This document shows positions 1 through 9,109 of a stretch of DNA of 64,000 nt, in pieces. Made by a program: the position numbers and the translations under genes. This DNA comes from Streptomyces longispororuber (GTDB lineage: Bacteria; Actinomycetota; Actinomycetes; Streptomycetales; Streptomycetaceae): the NCBI RefSeq assembly GCF_014656095.1, contig NZ_BNBT01000029.1:1-64000 (forward strand), given 5' to 3'. Position 1 is the stretch's first letter. Every line of letters starts with the position of its first letter. The notes beneath the pieces are model-generated. The model saw only the letters and a list, made by a program, of their open reading frames with translations, ran no database searches and was not told the DNA's origin.

Positions 1-96
1 GTCGAACCGGCCCTGACCGAGGGTGCCGACGTCCCCGGCCTGGACCCCTCCACCACCGCACTGGTGAACAAGTACCGGGAGCTGCGGGGGCGTTGA
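1..96 (+). CDS. pgi: glucose-6-phosphate isomerase, C-terminal end (partial)
   Basis: Only the last 31 codons are in the window, ending in TGA at 94-96. The tail, DPSTTALVNKYRELRG, aligns with the C-terminus of Pgi (HDSSTNGLINRYKAWRG in E. coli). That enzyme interconverts glucose-6-phosphate and fructose-6-phosphate in the cytoplasm. Its position, convergent with the zwf-opcA-pgl operon, fits the Streptomyces arrangement where pgi lies beside the pentose-phosphate genes. The identification rests on a short tail plus context, so it is probable rather than certain. Confidence 0.65.
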   Translation, partial: VEPALTEGADVPGLDPSTTALVNKYRELRGR

Positions 97-231
97 GCCG
101 GAGCGGGGCCGGGCGCCCGCGTCCGTACACGGGCGCCCCACTCGCCATCGGTGTCGCGTCAACACCTGCCGTCACCCGTTCGGCTGAGTCGCCGACGGTC
201 CGGGTGATGCACGTGCCTGCTCCGCTGAAGC

Positions 232-681
232 ATGACGGACATGACACAACAGCAGGGCTGGGCCGCCCCCGTACCGCCGCCGCAGACGAAGAAGCGCCGA
301 AAGTGGCCCTGGGTCCTCCTGGTGCTGGCTCTGCTGATGGTCGGTGGCTGTGCGGCACTGATCGCGAGTATCGGACACGAGGTCGACAAGGAGTCGAAGC
401 GCGAGATCGTCGTCCGGTACGAGGTCACGGGCGACGCGAAGGGCGTCACGGTCACGTACTCCGCGTACAGCGACGACGACCTCTCGCAGAACCAGGTCAG
501 CGACGTCGACCTGCCCTGGCGCAAGGAGGAGAAGGCGAAGGGCTTCGTCAAGGGCGGGACGCTCGTCGTCACCACCGGAGCCTCCGGCGGGACCGTTCGG
601 TGCAAGGTCACGGCCGACGGCACGACCCACACCGCCACGGCCGACGGCCGCTTCGCCACCGCCACCTGCGACGGCTTCTGA
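232..681 (+). CDS. small membrane-anchored protein, MmpS/Ig-like fold
   Basis: 149 residues. A cytoplasmic N-terminus with a basic KKRRK stretch is followed by one hydrophobic segment (about residues 25-45, WPWVLLVLALLMVGGC...). The remaining ~100 residues look like an all-beta extracytoplasmic domain rich in Val/Thr, with two cysteines (RCKVTA, ATCDGF) that could form a disulfide. Size and layout resemble MmpS-type transport accessory proteins of actinomycetes. The VGGC motif could alternatively be a weak lipobox. The start is ATG 232, with ATG 241 as an in-frame alternative. The gene stands alone, convergent with pgl. Function unknown. Confidence 0.75.
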   Translation: MTDMTQQQGWAAPVPPPQTKKRRKWPWVLLVLALLMVGGCAALIASIGHEVDKESKREIVVRYEVTGDAKGVTVTYSAYSDDDLSQNQVSDVDLPWRKEEKAKGFVKGGTLVVTTGASGGTVRCKVTADGTTHTATADGRFATATCDGF

Positions 682-704
682 CGGCGATGCGCCGGTGATC
701 CACC

Positions 705-750
705 ACGCGGACGGGCCCCGGACGTGAGAACGTCCGGGGCCCGTCCGCGT
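705..750. terminator. bidirectional terminator between the MmpS-like gene and pgl
   Basis: A perfect 20-bp inverted repeat (705-724 with 731-750) around a 6-nt TGAGAA loop. It sits in the gap between two convergent genes. It lacks a long T tract, as is common for Streptomyces terminators. Confidence 0.85.
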
Positions 751-786
751 GCGCGGGCAGCCGAGATCCGTGAGCCGGTCCCGGCG

Positions 787-1611
787 TCAGGGAGACGCCG
801 GCGGATACAGGTCGCGCGGCAGTTGCGACGCCGCCGCCGCGTCCAGGAGCCACAGGGTGCGGGAGCGGCCGCGGGCGCCCGCCGCGGGGGCCTGGACCTC
901 GCCCGCCCCGGACAGGGCGATCGCCACCGCCTTCGCCTTGTCCTCGCCCGCCGCGAGCAGCCACACCTCACGGGCGGAGCGGATCGCGGGGAGCGTCAGC
1001 GAGACGCGCGTGGGCGGCGGCTTCGGCGCGCCGTGGACGCCCACCACCATGCGCTCCGTCTCGCGGACCGCGGGCAGCTCCGGGAAGAGCGAGGCCACGT
1101 GCGTGTCCGGGCCGACGCCCAGCATGAGCACGTCGAACGCGGGCACCGGGCCGCCCGCGTCGGCGGTCGCCGAGCGGTAGTGCTCGGTCCCGGCCGCCGC
1201 GGCCAGCTCGGCGGCGTACGCCTCGGCGGCCGCGTCCGCGCCGTCCCCGGCGGAGCCGACGGCGTAGGGGCCGTCGGAGGCGGGCATCGGGTGCACCCGC
1301 GCCGGATCCAGCGGGACGGCGTCGAGCAGGGCCTCGCGGGCCTGCGTGTAGTTGCGCTCGGGGTGGCCCTCGGGCAGGAACCGCTCGTCGCCCCACCACA
1401 GGTCGAGCCGCGACCAGTCCACCGCGTCGCGGGCGGGGGCCGAGTGCAGCGCCGCGAGCAGGCCGTTGCCGTTGCGGCCGCCCGTGAGGACCACGGAGGC
1501 GGAGCCGCGGGCGGCCTGCGCGTCGACGATCTTCGTGATGAGCCGGGCCGCGGCGGCCTGGGCCATCAGCTCCTTGTCGCGGTGGACGACGAGCTGGGGA
1601 GGCGTGGTCAC
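787..1611 (-). CDS. pgl: 6-phosphogluconolactonase
   Basis: 274 residues, hydrolysing 6-phosphogluconolactone to 6-phosphogluconate in the oxidative pentose-phosphate pathway. Family motifs are visible: the VVLTGGRNG loop near residue 40 (LSGGSTP in relatives), WGDERF near residue 75 followed by the SNY-like RNY, and LGVGPDTHVASLFP, which matches the GxGxDGHxASLFP signature with Thr in place of the second Gly. The GTG start at 1611 overlaps the opcA stop (GTGA), so the two genes are translationally coupled. It is the last gene of the tkt-tal-zwf-opcA-pgl operon. Confidence 0.93.
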   Translation of the reverse strand: MTTPPQLVVHRDKELMAQAAAARLITKIVDAQAARGSASVVLTGGRNGNGLLAALHSAPARDAVDWSRLDLWWGDERFLPEGHPERNYTQAREALLDAVPLDPARVHPMPASDGPYAVGSAGDGADAAAEAYAAELAAAAGTEHYRSATADAGGPVPAFDVLMLGVGPDTHVASLFPELPAVRETERMVVGVHGAPKPPPTRVSLTLPAIRSAREVWLLAAGEDKAKAVAIALSGAGEVQAPAAGARGRSRTLWLLDAAAASQLPRDLYPPASP

Positions 1612-2933
1612 TTCGCGGCCGCCTTCTTCGCCGTGGCCTTCTTCGTCGCCTTCTTCGCCGGGGCCCTGTCCGATGACGACTTGTCCGGCGACGAGTTGTC
1701 CGGCGACGCGTTGCCCGACGACGACTTGTCCGATGACGCGTTGCCCGACGCCGACTTGTCCGACGCCGACTCGCCCAGCGACTTGTCCGACGACGGCTCG
1801 TCCGCCGTGGCCTTCCTCGCGGGGGCCTTCCTGGCGGGAGCCTTCTTCTCGGCCTTGCCGCCGGAGGAAGCCGCCTTCGCCTCGGAAGGCGCCTCGGAGG
1901 CTGCCTCCGAGCCGTTGTCCCGCGCTCCGACGCCCTGCTCCCCGGCCCCGGGGGCCGAGCCCTCGTCCCCCGACCGCCGCAGCGACGACGACGTGTCCGC
2001 CCGTGTCGCCTCGCCCAGCCGGTCCACGCCGTACCGCAGCGCCGACGCGTACGTGTCGTCCGGGTCCAGGCGCCGCAGCTCCTCCGCGATCAGCTCCGAC
2101 GTCTCGCGGCGCTTGAGCGCCACCGCGCGGTCGGGCTGGCCCTGGATGGAGAGCGTGGCGAGCGAGCCGTCCGCGCGGTCGAGCACGATCGGGCCGCAGG
2201 TGGTCTCCATGCGGACGCCGGTCAGGCCGGGCCCGGTGGACAGGGTGCGCTCGACCGGCACGGAGAGCCGGTCGGCGAGCCACATCGCGAGCAGCTCGAC
2301 GCTCGGGTTGAACTCCTCGCCCTCCACCTCGGCGGCGGTGACCTCGCAGGTGACCTGGTCCAGGGCGGCCGCGAGCATGGAGCGCCACGGCGTGATCCGG
2401 GTCCAGGACAGGTCGGTGTCGCCGGGGTGGTAGGCCTCGGCGCGCGCGGTCAGCTCCTCGATCGGCCGCTCGGCGGCGTACGTGTCGGTGACGCGGCGCT
2501 GGGCCAGCGTGCCCAGGGGGTCCTGGGCCGGGTCGAGCGGGGCGTTCACCGGCCACCACACCACGGTCGGGGCGTCCGGCAGGAGCAGCGGGAGCACCAC
2601 CGACTGGGCGTGGTTCACGACCTCGCCGTACAGCCGGAGCACCACCGTCTCGCCGGTGCCCGCGTCGGCGCCCACGCGCACCTCGGCGTCCAGGCGCGAG
2701 GACGTGCGGTCGCGCGGGGAGCGCGAGACGCGCTTGATGACGACGAGCGTGCGCGAGGGGTGCTCGCGCGAGGCCTCGCTGGCCGCCTTCAGGGCGTCGT
2801 AGGCGTTCTCCTCGTCGGTGACGATGACGAGGGTGAGGACCATGCCGACCGCCGGGGTGCCGATCGCGCGGCGGCCCTGCACGAGCGCCTTGTTGATCTT
2901 GCTGGCGGTGGTGTCCGTAAGGTCGATCTTCAT
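1608..2933 (-). CDS. opcA: glucose-6-phosphate dehydrogenase assembly protein OpcA
   Basis: 441 residues. OpcA is the actinobacterial and cyanobacterial protein that promotes assembly or activity of the Zwf tetramer. The first ~310 residues are the conserved globular domain (starting MKIDLTDTTASKINKAL, with PTVVWWPVNAP near residue 125). The last ~125 residues are low complexity. They comprise an Ala/Lys/Ser-rich part, a run of SDKSxSGNA-like repeats, and a Lys/Ala tail (KKATKKATAKKAAAK) like histone H1 or actinobacterial HupS-type tails. Such an extension is longer than usual for the family. ATG 2933 overlaps the zwf stop (ATGA). Confidence 0.92.
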   Translation of the reverse strand: MKIDLTDTTASKINKALVQGRRAIGTPAVGMVLTLVIVTDEENAYDALKAASEASREHPSRTLVVIKRVSRSPRDRTSSRLDAEVRVGADAGTGETVVLRLYGEVVNHAQSVVLPLLLPDAPTVVWWPVNAPLDPAQDPLGTLAQRRVTDTYAAERPIEELTARAEAYHPGDTDLSWTRITPWRSMLAAALDQVTCEVTAAEVEGEEFNPSVELLAMWLADRLSVPVERTLSTGPGLTGVRMETTCGPIVLDRADGSLATLSIQGQPDRAVALKRRETSELIAEELRRLDPDDTYASALRYGVDRLGEATRADTSSSLRRSGDEGSAPGAGEQGVGARDNGSEAASEAPSEAKAASSGGKAEKKAPARKAPARKATADEPSSDKSLGESASDKSASGNASSDKSSSGNASPDNSSPDKSSSDRAPAKKATKKATAKKAAAK

Positions 2934-4462
2934 GGCCGGCGCCAGCTCCGTCCGTCTCGTGCGAGCATCTCGTCCGCCTCGACCGGGCCCCACGTGCCGG
3001 CGGGGTACTGCGCGGGCGTGCCGTTGGCGTCCCAGTACTCCTCGATCGGGTCGAGGATCTTCCAGGACAGCTCGACCTCCTCCGTGCGCGGGAAGAGGTT
3101 GGCGTCGCCGAGCAGGACGTCCAGGATCAGCCGTTCGTACGCCTCCGGGCTGGACTCCGTGAACGACTCGCCGTACGCGAAGTCCATCGACACGTCCCGG
3201 ATCTCCATCGACGTGCCCGGGACCTTGGAGCCGAAGCGGACCGTGATGCCCTCGTCGGGCTGGACGCGGATGACGATGGCGTTCTGCCCGAGCTCCTCCG
3301 TCGCCGTGTGGTCGAAGGGGGAGTGCGGGGCGCGCTGGAAGACGACGGCGATCTCGGTGACGCGGCGGCCCAGGCGCTTGCCGGTGCGCAGGTAGAAGGG
3401 GACGCCCGCCCAGCGGCGGTTGTCCACCTCCAGTTTGACGGCGGCGTAGGTGTCGGTCTTCGACTGCGGGTCGATGCCCTCTTCCTGGAGGTAGCCGACG
3501 GCCTTCTCGCCGCCCTGCCACCCGGCGGAGTACTGTCCGCGCACGGTGTCGCGGCCCAGGTCCTTCGGCAGCCGTACGGCGCCGAGCACCTTGGCCTTCT
3601 CCGCGACCAGGGCGTCCGCGTCGAAGGAGGCGGGCTCCTCCATGGCGGTGAGGGCCATGAGCTGGAGCAGGTGGTTCTGGATGACGTCGCGGGCGGCGCC
3701 GATGCCGTCGTAGTAGCCCGCGCGGCCGCCGATGCCGATGTCCTCGGCCATGGTGATCTGCACGTGGTCCACGAAGGACCGGTTCCAGATCGGCTCGAAC
3801 ATCTGGTTGGCGAAGCGGAGCGCCAGGATGTTCTGGACGGTCTCCTTGCCCAGGTAGTGGTCGATCCGGAACACCTGGTCCGGGGCGAACACCTCGTGGA
3901 CGATCGCGTTCAGCTCGTGGGCCGACTTCAGGTCGTGGCCGAAGGGCTTCTCGATGACGGCCCGGCGCCAGGAGCCCGCGGGCGCGTCCGCGAGCTCGTG
4001 CTTCTTGAGCTGCTGGACGACCTGGGGGAAGAACTTGGGGGGCACGGAGAGGTAGAAGGCGAAGTTGCCGCCCGTGCCCTGCTGCTTGTCGAGGTCCTGG
4101 ATGGTGGCCTTGAGCTGCTCGAAGGCCTCGTCGTCGTCGAAGTTGCCCTGGACGAAGCGCATGCCCTGGATGAGCTGCTGCCAGACCTCCTCGCGGAAGG
4201 GGGTGCGCGCGTGCTGCTTGACCGCGTCGTGCACCTCCTGCGCGAAGTCCTCGTCCTGCCACTCGCGGCGGGCGAAGCCGATCAGGGCGAAGCCCGGTGG
4301 CAGCAGGCCGCGGTTGGCCAGGTCGTACACGGCGGGCATCAGCTTTTTTCGGGACAAATCGCCCGTAACGCCGAAAATGACCAGGCCCGACGGCCCCGCG
4401 ATACGCGGGAGCCGTCGGTCCGCGGCGTCACGCAGCGGATTCGCACCTTGAAGTGCGCTCAC
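2930..4462 (-). CDS. zwf: glucose-6-phosphate 1-dehydrogenase
   Basis: 510 residues. It oxidises glucose-6-phosphate to 6-phosphogluconolactone with NADP reduction, the entry step of the oxidative pentose-phosphate pathway. Visible motifs are the Rossmann fingerprint GVTGDLSRKK (residues 31-40), EKPFGHD, and the active-site signature RIDHYLGKE (about residue 200), whose His-Asp pair is catalytic. The GTG start at 4462 lies 5 bp after tal. A longer in-frame reading upstream would run through tal and is rejected. It is coupled to opcA by ATGA. Confidence 0.95.
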   Translation of the reverse strand: MSALQGANPLRDAADRRLPRIAGPSGLVIFGVTGDLSRKKLMPAVYDLANRGLLPPGFALIGFARREWQDEDFAQEVHDAVKQHARTPFREEVWQQLIQGMRFVQGNFDDDEAFEQLKATIQDLDKQQGTGGNFAFYLSVPPKFFPQVVQQLKKHELADAPAGSWRRAVIEKPFGHDLKSAHELNAIVHEVFAPDQVFRIDHYLGKETVQNILALRFANQMFEPIWNRSFVDHVQITMAEDIGIGGRAGYYDGIGAARDVIQNHLLQLMALTAMEEPASFDADALVAEKAKVLGAVRLPKDLGRDTVRGQYSAGWQGGEKAVGYLQEEGIDPQSKTDTYAAVKLEVDNRRWAGVPFYLRTGKRLGRRVTEIAVVFQRAPHSPFDHTATEELGQNAIVIRVQPDEGITVRFGSKVPGTSMEIRDVSMDFAYGESFTESSPEAYERLILDVLLGDANLFPRTEEVELSWKILDPIEEYWDANGTPAQYPAGTWGPVEADEMLARDGRSWRRP

Positions 4463-4467
4463 TGGTG

Positions 4468-5586
4468 TCAGCCCTCCGAAGGGGTCAGTCGCTTGAGCTC
4501 GGCCTCGGTCGACTTCAGCAGGTCGTTCCAGGACGCCTCGAACTTCTCCACGCCCTCGTCCTCGAGGAGCTGCACGACCTCGTCGTAGGAGATCCCGAAC
4601 CGCGCCAGCGCGTCGATGTCGGCGCGCGCCTGCTCGTACTGGCCGGCGATGGTGTTGCCGGTGATCTGCCCGTGGTCGGCGGTGGCCTCCAGCGTGGCCT
4701 CCGGCATGGTGTTCACCGTGCCCGGCGCGACCAGCTCGTCGACGTACATCGTGTCCTTGTACGCCTTGTCCTTGACGCCCGTCGACGCCCACAGCGGGCG
4801 CTGCTTGTTGGCGTGCGCCTTGTCGAGGGCGGCCCAGCGGTCGGAGCCGAAGACCTCCTCGTACGCCTGGTAGGCGAGCCGGGCGTTGGCGAGGGCGGCC
4901 TTGCCGCGCAGCGCCTTGGCCTCGTCGGTGCCGAGCGCGTCGATGCGCTTGTCGATCTCGGTGTCCACGCGGGACACGAAGAACGACGCCACCGAGTGGA
5001 TCTTCGAGAGGTCCAGGCCGCGCTCCTTGGCCTTCTCCAGGCCCGCCAGGTAGGCGTCCATGACCGCGCGGTAGCGCTCCAGGGAGAAGATCAGCGTGAC
5101 GTTGACGCTGATGCCGAGGCCGATGACCTCGGTGATCGCCGGCAGGCCCGCCTTGGTGGCCGGGATCTTGATGAGGGTGTTGGGCCGGTCCACCAGCCAC
5201 GCGAGCTGCTTGGCCTCGGCCACCGTGGCGCGCGTGTCGTGCGCGAGTCGCGGGTCGACCTCGATGGACACCCGGCCGTCCTGGCCGTCGGTCGCGTCGA
5301 AGACCGGCCGCAGGATGTCGGCGGCGTCACGGACGTCCGCCGTCGTGATCATGCGGATGGCCTCTTCGACGGTCACCCTGCGCGCGGCGAGGTCGGTGAG
5401 CTGCGTGTCGTAGCCGTCGCCCTCCGAGATCGCCTTCTGGAAGATCGACGGGTTGGTCGTGACGCCCACGACGTGCTGCTGGTCGATCAGCTCGGCGAGG
5501 TTGCCGGACGTGATCCGCTTGCGCGACAGGTCGTCCAGCCAGATCGCGACGCCTTCGTCGGAGAGGCGCTTGAGTGCGTCTGTCAT
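4468..5586 (-). CDS. tal: transaldolase
   Basis: 372 residues, the usual length of the long actinobacterial/cyanobacterial type. It transfers a dihydroxyacetone unit between sedoheptulose-7-phosphate and glyceraldehyde-3-phosphate. Recognisable features are [14 protein letters not shown] near residue 40, and [12 protein letters not shown], which carries the Schiff-base lysine. The ATG start at 5586 is 33 bp after the tkt stop, with a GGAGATG-like ribosome-binding site. Second gene of the operon. Confidence 0.95.
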   Translation of the reverse strand: MTDALKRLSDEGVAIWLDDLSRKRITSGNLAELIDQQHVVGVTTNPSIFQKAISEGDGYDTQLTDLAARRVTVEEAIRMITTADVRDAADILRPVFDATDGQDGRVSIEVDPRLAHDTRATVAEAKQLAWLVDRPNTLIKIPATKAGLPAITEVIGLGISVNVTLIFSLERYRAVMDAYLAGLEKAKERGLDLSKIHSVASFFVSRVDTEIDKRIDALGTDEAKALRGKAALANARLAYQAYEEVFGSDRWAALDKAHANKQRPLWASTGVKDKAYKDTMYVDELVAPGTVNTMPEATLEATADHGQITGNTIAGQYEQARADIDALARFGISYDEVVQLLEDEGVEKFEASWNDLLKSTEAELKRLTPSEG

Positions 5587-5619
5587 GGAATTACATCTCC
5601 TACTCGTCTGGTACGGGCG

Positions 5620-7707
5620 TCAGCGCTGCGCGGCGGCGAGCGAGTCCCGGGCCGCCGCGGCCACCGCGTCGGCAGTGAAGCCGAACTCGCGGAAGAGGAC
5701 CTTGCCGTCCGCCGAAGCGCCGAAGTGCTCCAGCGAGACGATGCGGCCCGCGTCCCCGACGTACTTGTGCCAGGTCAGGCCGATGCCCGCCTCGACGGCC
5801 ACGCGGGCCTTGACGGACGGCGGCAGCACGCTGTCGCGGTACCCCTGGTCCTGCTCCTCGAACCACTCGACCGACGGCATCGAGACCACCCGCGTCGGCA
5901 CGCCCGCCGCCTGGAGCTGCTCGCGCGCCTCCACGGCGAGCTGCACCTCGGAGCCGGTGCCGATGAGCACGACCTGCGGCTCCCCGCCGTCGGCCTCGAA
6001 CAGCACGTAGCCGCCCTTCGCGGCGTCCTCGTTCGCCTCGTACGTCGGCACGCCCTGACGGGTCAGCGCGAGGCCGTGCGGGGCGCCCTTGCCGAACTCC
6101 TTGGTCCAGCGGCGCAGGATCTCGCGCCAGGCGATGGCCGTCTCGTTGGCGTCCGCCGGACGGACCACGTTCAGGCCGGGGATGGCCCGCAGCGACGCGA
6201 GGTGCTCGACCGGCTGGTGGGTCGGGCCGTCCTCGCCGAGGCCGATGGAGTCGTGCGTCCACACGTACGTCACCGGCAGGTGCATCAGCGCGGACAGGCG
6301 CACGGCGTTGCGCATGTAGTCCGAGAACACCAGGAACGTACCGCCGTAGATGCGCGTGTTGCCGTGCAGCGCGATGCCGTTCATCTCCGCGGCCATGGAG
6401 TGCTCGCGGATGCCGTAGTGGATCGTGCGGCCGTACGGGTCCGCCTCCGGCAGCGGGTTGCCCGCGGGCAGGAACGACGACGTCTTGTCGATCGTGGTGT
6501 TGTTCGAGCCCGCCAGGTCCGCGGAGCCGCCCCACAGCTCGGGGATGACCCCGCCGAGCGCCTGGAGGACCTTGCCGGACGCGGCGCGCGTCGCGACGGC
6601 CTTGCCCGTCTCGAAGACCGGGAGCTTCTCCTCCCAGCCGGCGGGCAGCTCGCCCGCGGCGATGCGGTCGAACTCCGCGGCGCGCTCGGCGTTGGCGCTC
6701 CGCCACTCCTGGAACGACTTCTCCCACGCGTCCCGCGCCGCGCGGCCGCGCTCGTGCGCGCCCCGCGTGTGCTTCAGGACCTCCTCGGAGACCTCGAAGC
6801 TCTGCTCCGGGTCGAAGCCGAGGACGCGCTTGGTGGCCGCGACCTCCTCGTCGCCGAGCGCCGAGCCGTGCGCGGCCTCGGTGTTCTGCGCGTTCGGCGC
6901 CGGCCAGGCGATGATCGAGCGCATCGCGATGAAGGACGGCTTGTCGGTGACCGCCTTGGCCTGCTGGATCGCCTCGAACAGGGCCCGCGGGTCGAGGTCG
7001 CCGTTCTCCTTCGGCTCCACGCGCTGGACGTGCCAGCCGTAGGCCTCGTACCGCTTCATGGTGTCTTCGGAGACGGCGGTCTCGGTGTCGCCCTCGATCG
7101 AGATGTGGTTGTCGTCCCACAGCAGGATGAGGTTGCCGAGCTGCTGGTGCCCGGCCATCGACGATGCCTCGGCGGAGATGCCCTCCTGGAGGCAGCCGTC
7201 GCCGGCGATCGCGTAGATGTAGTGGTCGAACGGGGAGGTGCCGGGGGCCGCCTCCGGGTCGAACAGACCGCGCTCGTACCGGGCGGCCATCGCCATGCCC
7301 ACGGCGTTGGCCACGCCCTGGCCCAGCGGGCCCGTCGTCGTCTCGACGCCGACCGTGTGGCCGTACTCCGGGTGGCCCGGGGTCTTCGAGCCCCAGGTGC
7401 GGAACGCCTTCAGGTCGTCCAGCTCCAGGCCGAAGCCGGCCAGGTAGAGCTGGATGTACAGGGTCAGTGACGAGTGGCCCGCGGAGAGCACGAATCGGTC
7501 ACGGCCGGTCCAGTCGGCGTCCGCCGGGTCGTGCCGCATCACCTTCTGGAAGAGGGTGTACGCGGCGGGCGCGAGGCTCATGGCCGTACCGGGATGGCCG
7601 TTGCCGACCTTCTGTACGGCGTCCATGGCCAGGACCCGGACGGTGTCGACGGCCCGCTGGTCCAGTTCGGTCCACTCGAGGTCTGTGGTGGTCGGCTTGG
7701 TGCTCAC
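5620..7707 (-). CDS. tkt: transketolase
   Basis: 695 residues. A thiamine-diphosphate enzyme moving two-carbon ketol units in the non-oxidative pentose-phosphate pathway. The N-terminal half holds VGNGHPGTAMSLAP and the ThDP motif (GDGCLQEG about 27 residues before the WDDN end). The pyrimidine-binding domain follows (DLAGSNNT, RNAVRLSALM), then a C-terminal domain. The start is GTG 7707 (MSTKPTTTD). As first gene of the operon it is divergent from ctaB across about 400 bp. Confidence 0.96.
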   Translation of the reverse strand: MSTKPTTTDLEWTELDQRAVDTVRVLAMDAVQKVGNGHPGTAMSLAPAAYTLFQKVMRHDPADADWTGRDRFVLSAGHSSLTLYIQLYLAGFGLELDDLKAFRTWGSKTPGHPEYGHTVGVETTTGPLGQGVANAVGMAMAARYERGLFDPEAAPGTSPFDHYIYAIAGDGCLQEGISAEASSMAGHQQLGNLILLWDDNHISIEGDTETAVSEDTMKRYEAYGWHVQRVEPKENGDLDPRALFEAIQQAKAVTDKPSFIAMRSIIAWPAPNAQNTEAAHGSALGDEEVAATKRVLGFDPEQSFEVSEEVLKHTRGAHERGRAARDAWEKSFQEWRSANAERAAEFDRIAAGELPAGWEEKLPVFETGKAVATRAASGKVLQALGGVIPELWGGSADLAGSNNTTIDKTSSFLPAGNPLPEADPYGRTIHYGIREHSMAAEMNGIALHGNTRIYGGTFLVFSDYMRNAVRLSALMHLPVTYVWTHDSIGLGEDGPTHQPVEHLASLRAIPGLNVVRPADANETAIAWREILRRWTKEFGKGAPHGLALTRQGVPTYEANEDAAKGGYVLFEADGGEPQVVLIGTGSEVQLAVEAREQLQAAGVPTRVVSMPSVEWFEEQDQGYRDSVLPPSVKARVAVEAGIGLTWHKYVGDAGRIVSLEHFGASADGKVLFREFGFTADAVAAAARDSLAAAQR

Positions 7708-8107
7708 CCTGGGTCAGGGCTCCTCTCCACATGTCGAATGCCGGCGGCGTAGGAATCGCCCCGGCCGTTGTCGAGCCTACCCTTGTAAGAACGTGCGTTT
7801 TTTCGAGTCATTCCAGACTGCCGGGACCCGTTGGGATCCGCCTCCTGAACGCTCCGCGCCGCTTTCACCATGTGAATACGGGACCGCTCATCTGGGTGTC
7901 CTTCCGAGGCGTGATTCGGCTCGTTCTCTCCGTGTGCCCGACCTGCCCGCCAACACCCCTCGTCTGGCCGCCCAACACGAACCCACCCCCGCGAAGGGCC
8001 AGGTATGGGCAACGTCTACAGTGGCGTGGTACGCGTGAGCCTTTACCGGAACTTCATGTCTGAAGGTCTGCCGTGGGCTCGCTGGGATGTCTCTGTCAGG
8101 GGTGTGC
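7708..8107. other. divergent intergenic region tkt / ctaB
   Basis: About 400 bp with no convincing gene. Reading frames on either strand here have no family resemblance. It must hold the promoters for the tkt operon (minus) and ctaB (plus). On the minus strand a TAGGCT hexamer (plus positions 7775-7780 approximately) could be a -10 element for tkt, with no good -35 partner. No clear operator repeat was found. Confidence 0.5.
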
Positions 8108-9052
8108 GTGACGGCCGTTGAATCCCGTCCAGTGGGGACGCTTGGGAGCCGGAGCCCGAGCCACCGGCCGTTCGGGGCCCGAGTCAAGGCGTTCGTGGCG
8201 CTGACGAAGCCGCGGATCATCGAGCTGCTGCTGATCACCACCGTTCCGGTGATGTTCCTCGCCGAGCAGGGGGTGCCGGACCTCAAGCTGGTGCTGCTCA
8301 CCTGCGTCGGCGGCTACCTCTCCGCCGGCGGGGCCAACGCGCTCAACATGTACATCGACCGCGACATCGACGCCCTCATGGAGCGCACGTCGCAGCGGCC
8401 GCTCGTCACCGGCATGGTCAGTCCCCGCGAGTGCCTGGTCTTCGGCATCACCCTCGCCGTCGTCTCCACGCTGCTCTTCGGCCTCGCCGTCAACTGGCTC
8501 TCGGCCTGGCTCTCGCTCGGCGCCCTGCTGTTCTACGTGGTCGTCTACACGATGATCCTCAAGCGGCGCACCTCCCAGAACATCGTCTGGGGCGGCATCG
8601 CCGGCTGCCTGCCCGTCCTCATCGGCTGGTCGTCCGTGACCAACTCGATGTCGTGGGCTCCCGTCATCCTCTTCCTGGTGATGTTCTTCTGGACGCCGCC
8701 GCACTACTGGCCGCTGTCCATGCGGGTCAAGGAGGACTACGCGCGCGTGGGCGTGCCGATGCTGCCGGTCATCGCCTCCAACAAGGTCGTCGCCCGGCAG
8801 ATCGTCCTCTATAGCTGGGTCATGGTCGCCGTCTCGCTGCTCCTGCAGCCGCTCGGCTACACCGGCTGGTTCTACACCGTCGTGGCCCTCGCCACGGGCG
8901 GCTGGTGGCTGTGGGAGGCGCACGCGCTGCAGAACCGCGCCAAGGCCGAGGCCACCGGCACCAAGCTCAAGGAGATGCGCCTCTTCCACTGGTCCATCAC
9001 CTATGTGTCGCTGCTGTTCGTGGCCATCGCGGTGGACCCCTTCCTGCGCTGA
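8108..9052 (+). CDS. ctaB: protoheme IX farnesyltransferase (heme O synthase)
   Basis: 314 residues from the start chosen. A polytopic membrane prenyltransferase that adds a farnesyl group to heme B, giving heme O for cytochrome oxidase. The first Asp-rich motif [19 protein letters not shown] is present, as are [13 protein letters not shown] at the start of the first helix and FFWTPPHYW in the middle. About nine hydrophobic segments are visible. GTG 8108 is preferred because AGGGG (8098-8102) lies 5 nt before it. GTG 8102 and ATG 8087 are in-frame alternatives. The partner heme A synthase gene is at 12.1-13.1 kb. Confidence 0.94.
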   Translation: MTAVESRPVGTLGSRSPSHRPFGARVKAFVALTKPRIIELLLITTVPVMFLAEQGVPDLKLVLLTCVGGYLSAGGANALNMYIDRDIDALMERTSQRPLVTGMVSPRECLVFGITLAVVSTLLFGLAVNWLSAWLSLGALLFYVVVYTMILKRRTSQNIVWGGIAGCLPVLIGWSSVTNSMSWAPVILFLVMFFWTPPHYWPLSMRVKEDYARVGVPMLPVIASNKVVARQIVLYSWVMVAVSLLLQPLGYTGWFYTVVALATGGWWLWEAHALQNRAKAEATGTKLKEMRLFHWSITYVSLLFVAIAVDPFLR

Positions 9053-9069
9053 CCCGGCAGCCCGCCGTA

Positions 9070-9109
9070 CGGAGCGGCCCCGTCGCCTCAGGGTGACGGG
9101 GCCGCTCCG
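9070..9109. terminator. terminator after ctaB, shared with the convergent AMP-binding gene
   Basis: A perfect 15-bp stem (9070-9084 with 9095-9109) and a 10-nt loop. The loop contains the stop codon of the convergent minus-strand gene. Confidence 0.8.

Noticed and set aside
724..2433. 569-codon plus-strand frame opposite pgl/opcA
   Set aside because: Antisense shadow of pgl and opcA. The minus-strand products have clear family motifs.
4453..7470. 1005-codon plus-strand frame opposite tal/tkt
   Set aside because: Antisense shadow of two well-identified enzymes; Arg/Leu/Val-rich nonsense composition.
7704..8012. 102-codon minus-strand frame in the tkt-ctaB intergenic region
   Set aside because: No ribosome-binding site or domain, and it overlaps the expected tkt promoter.
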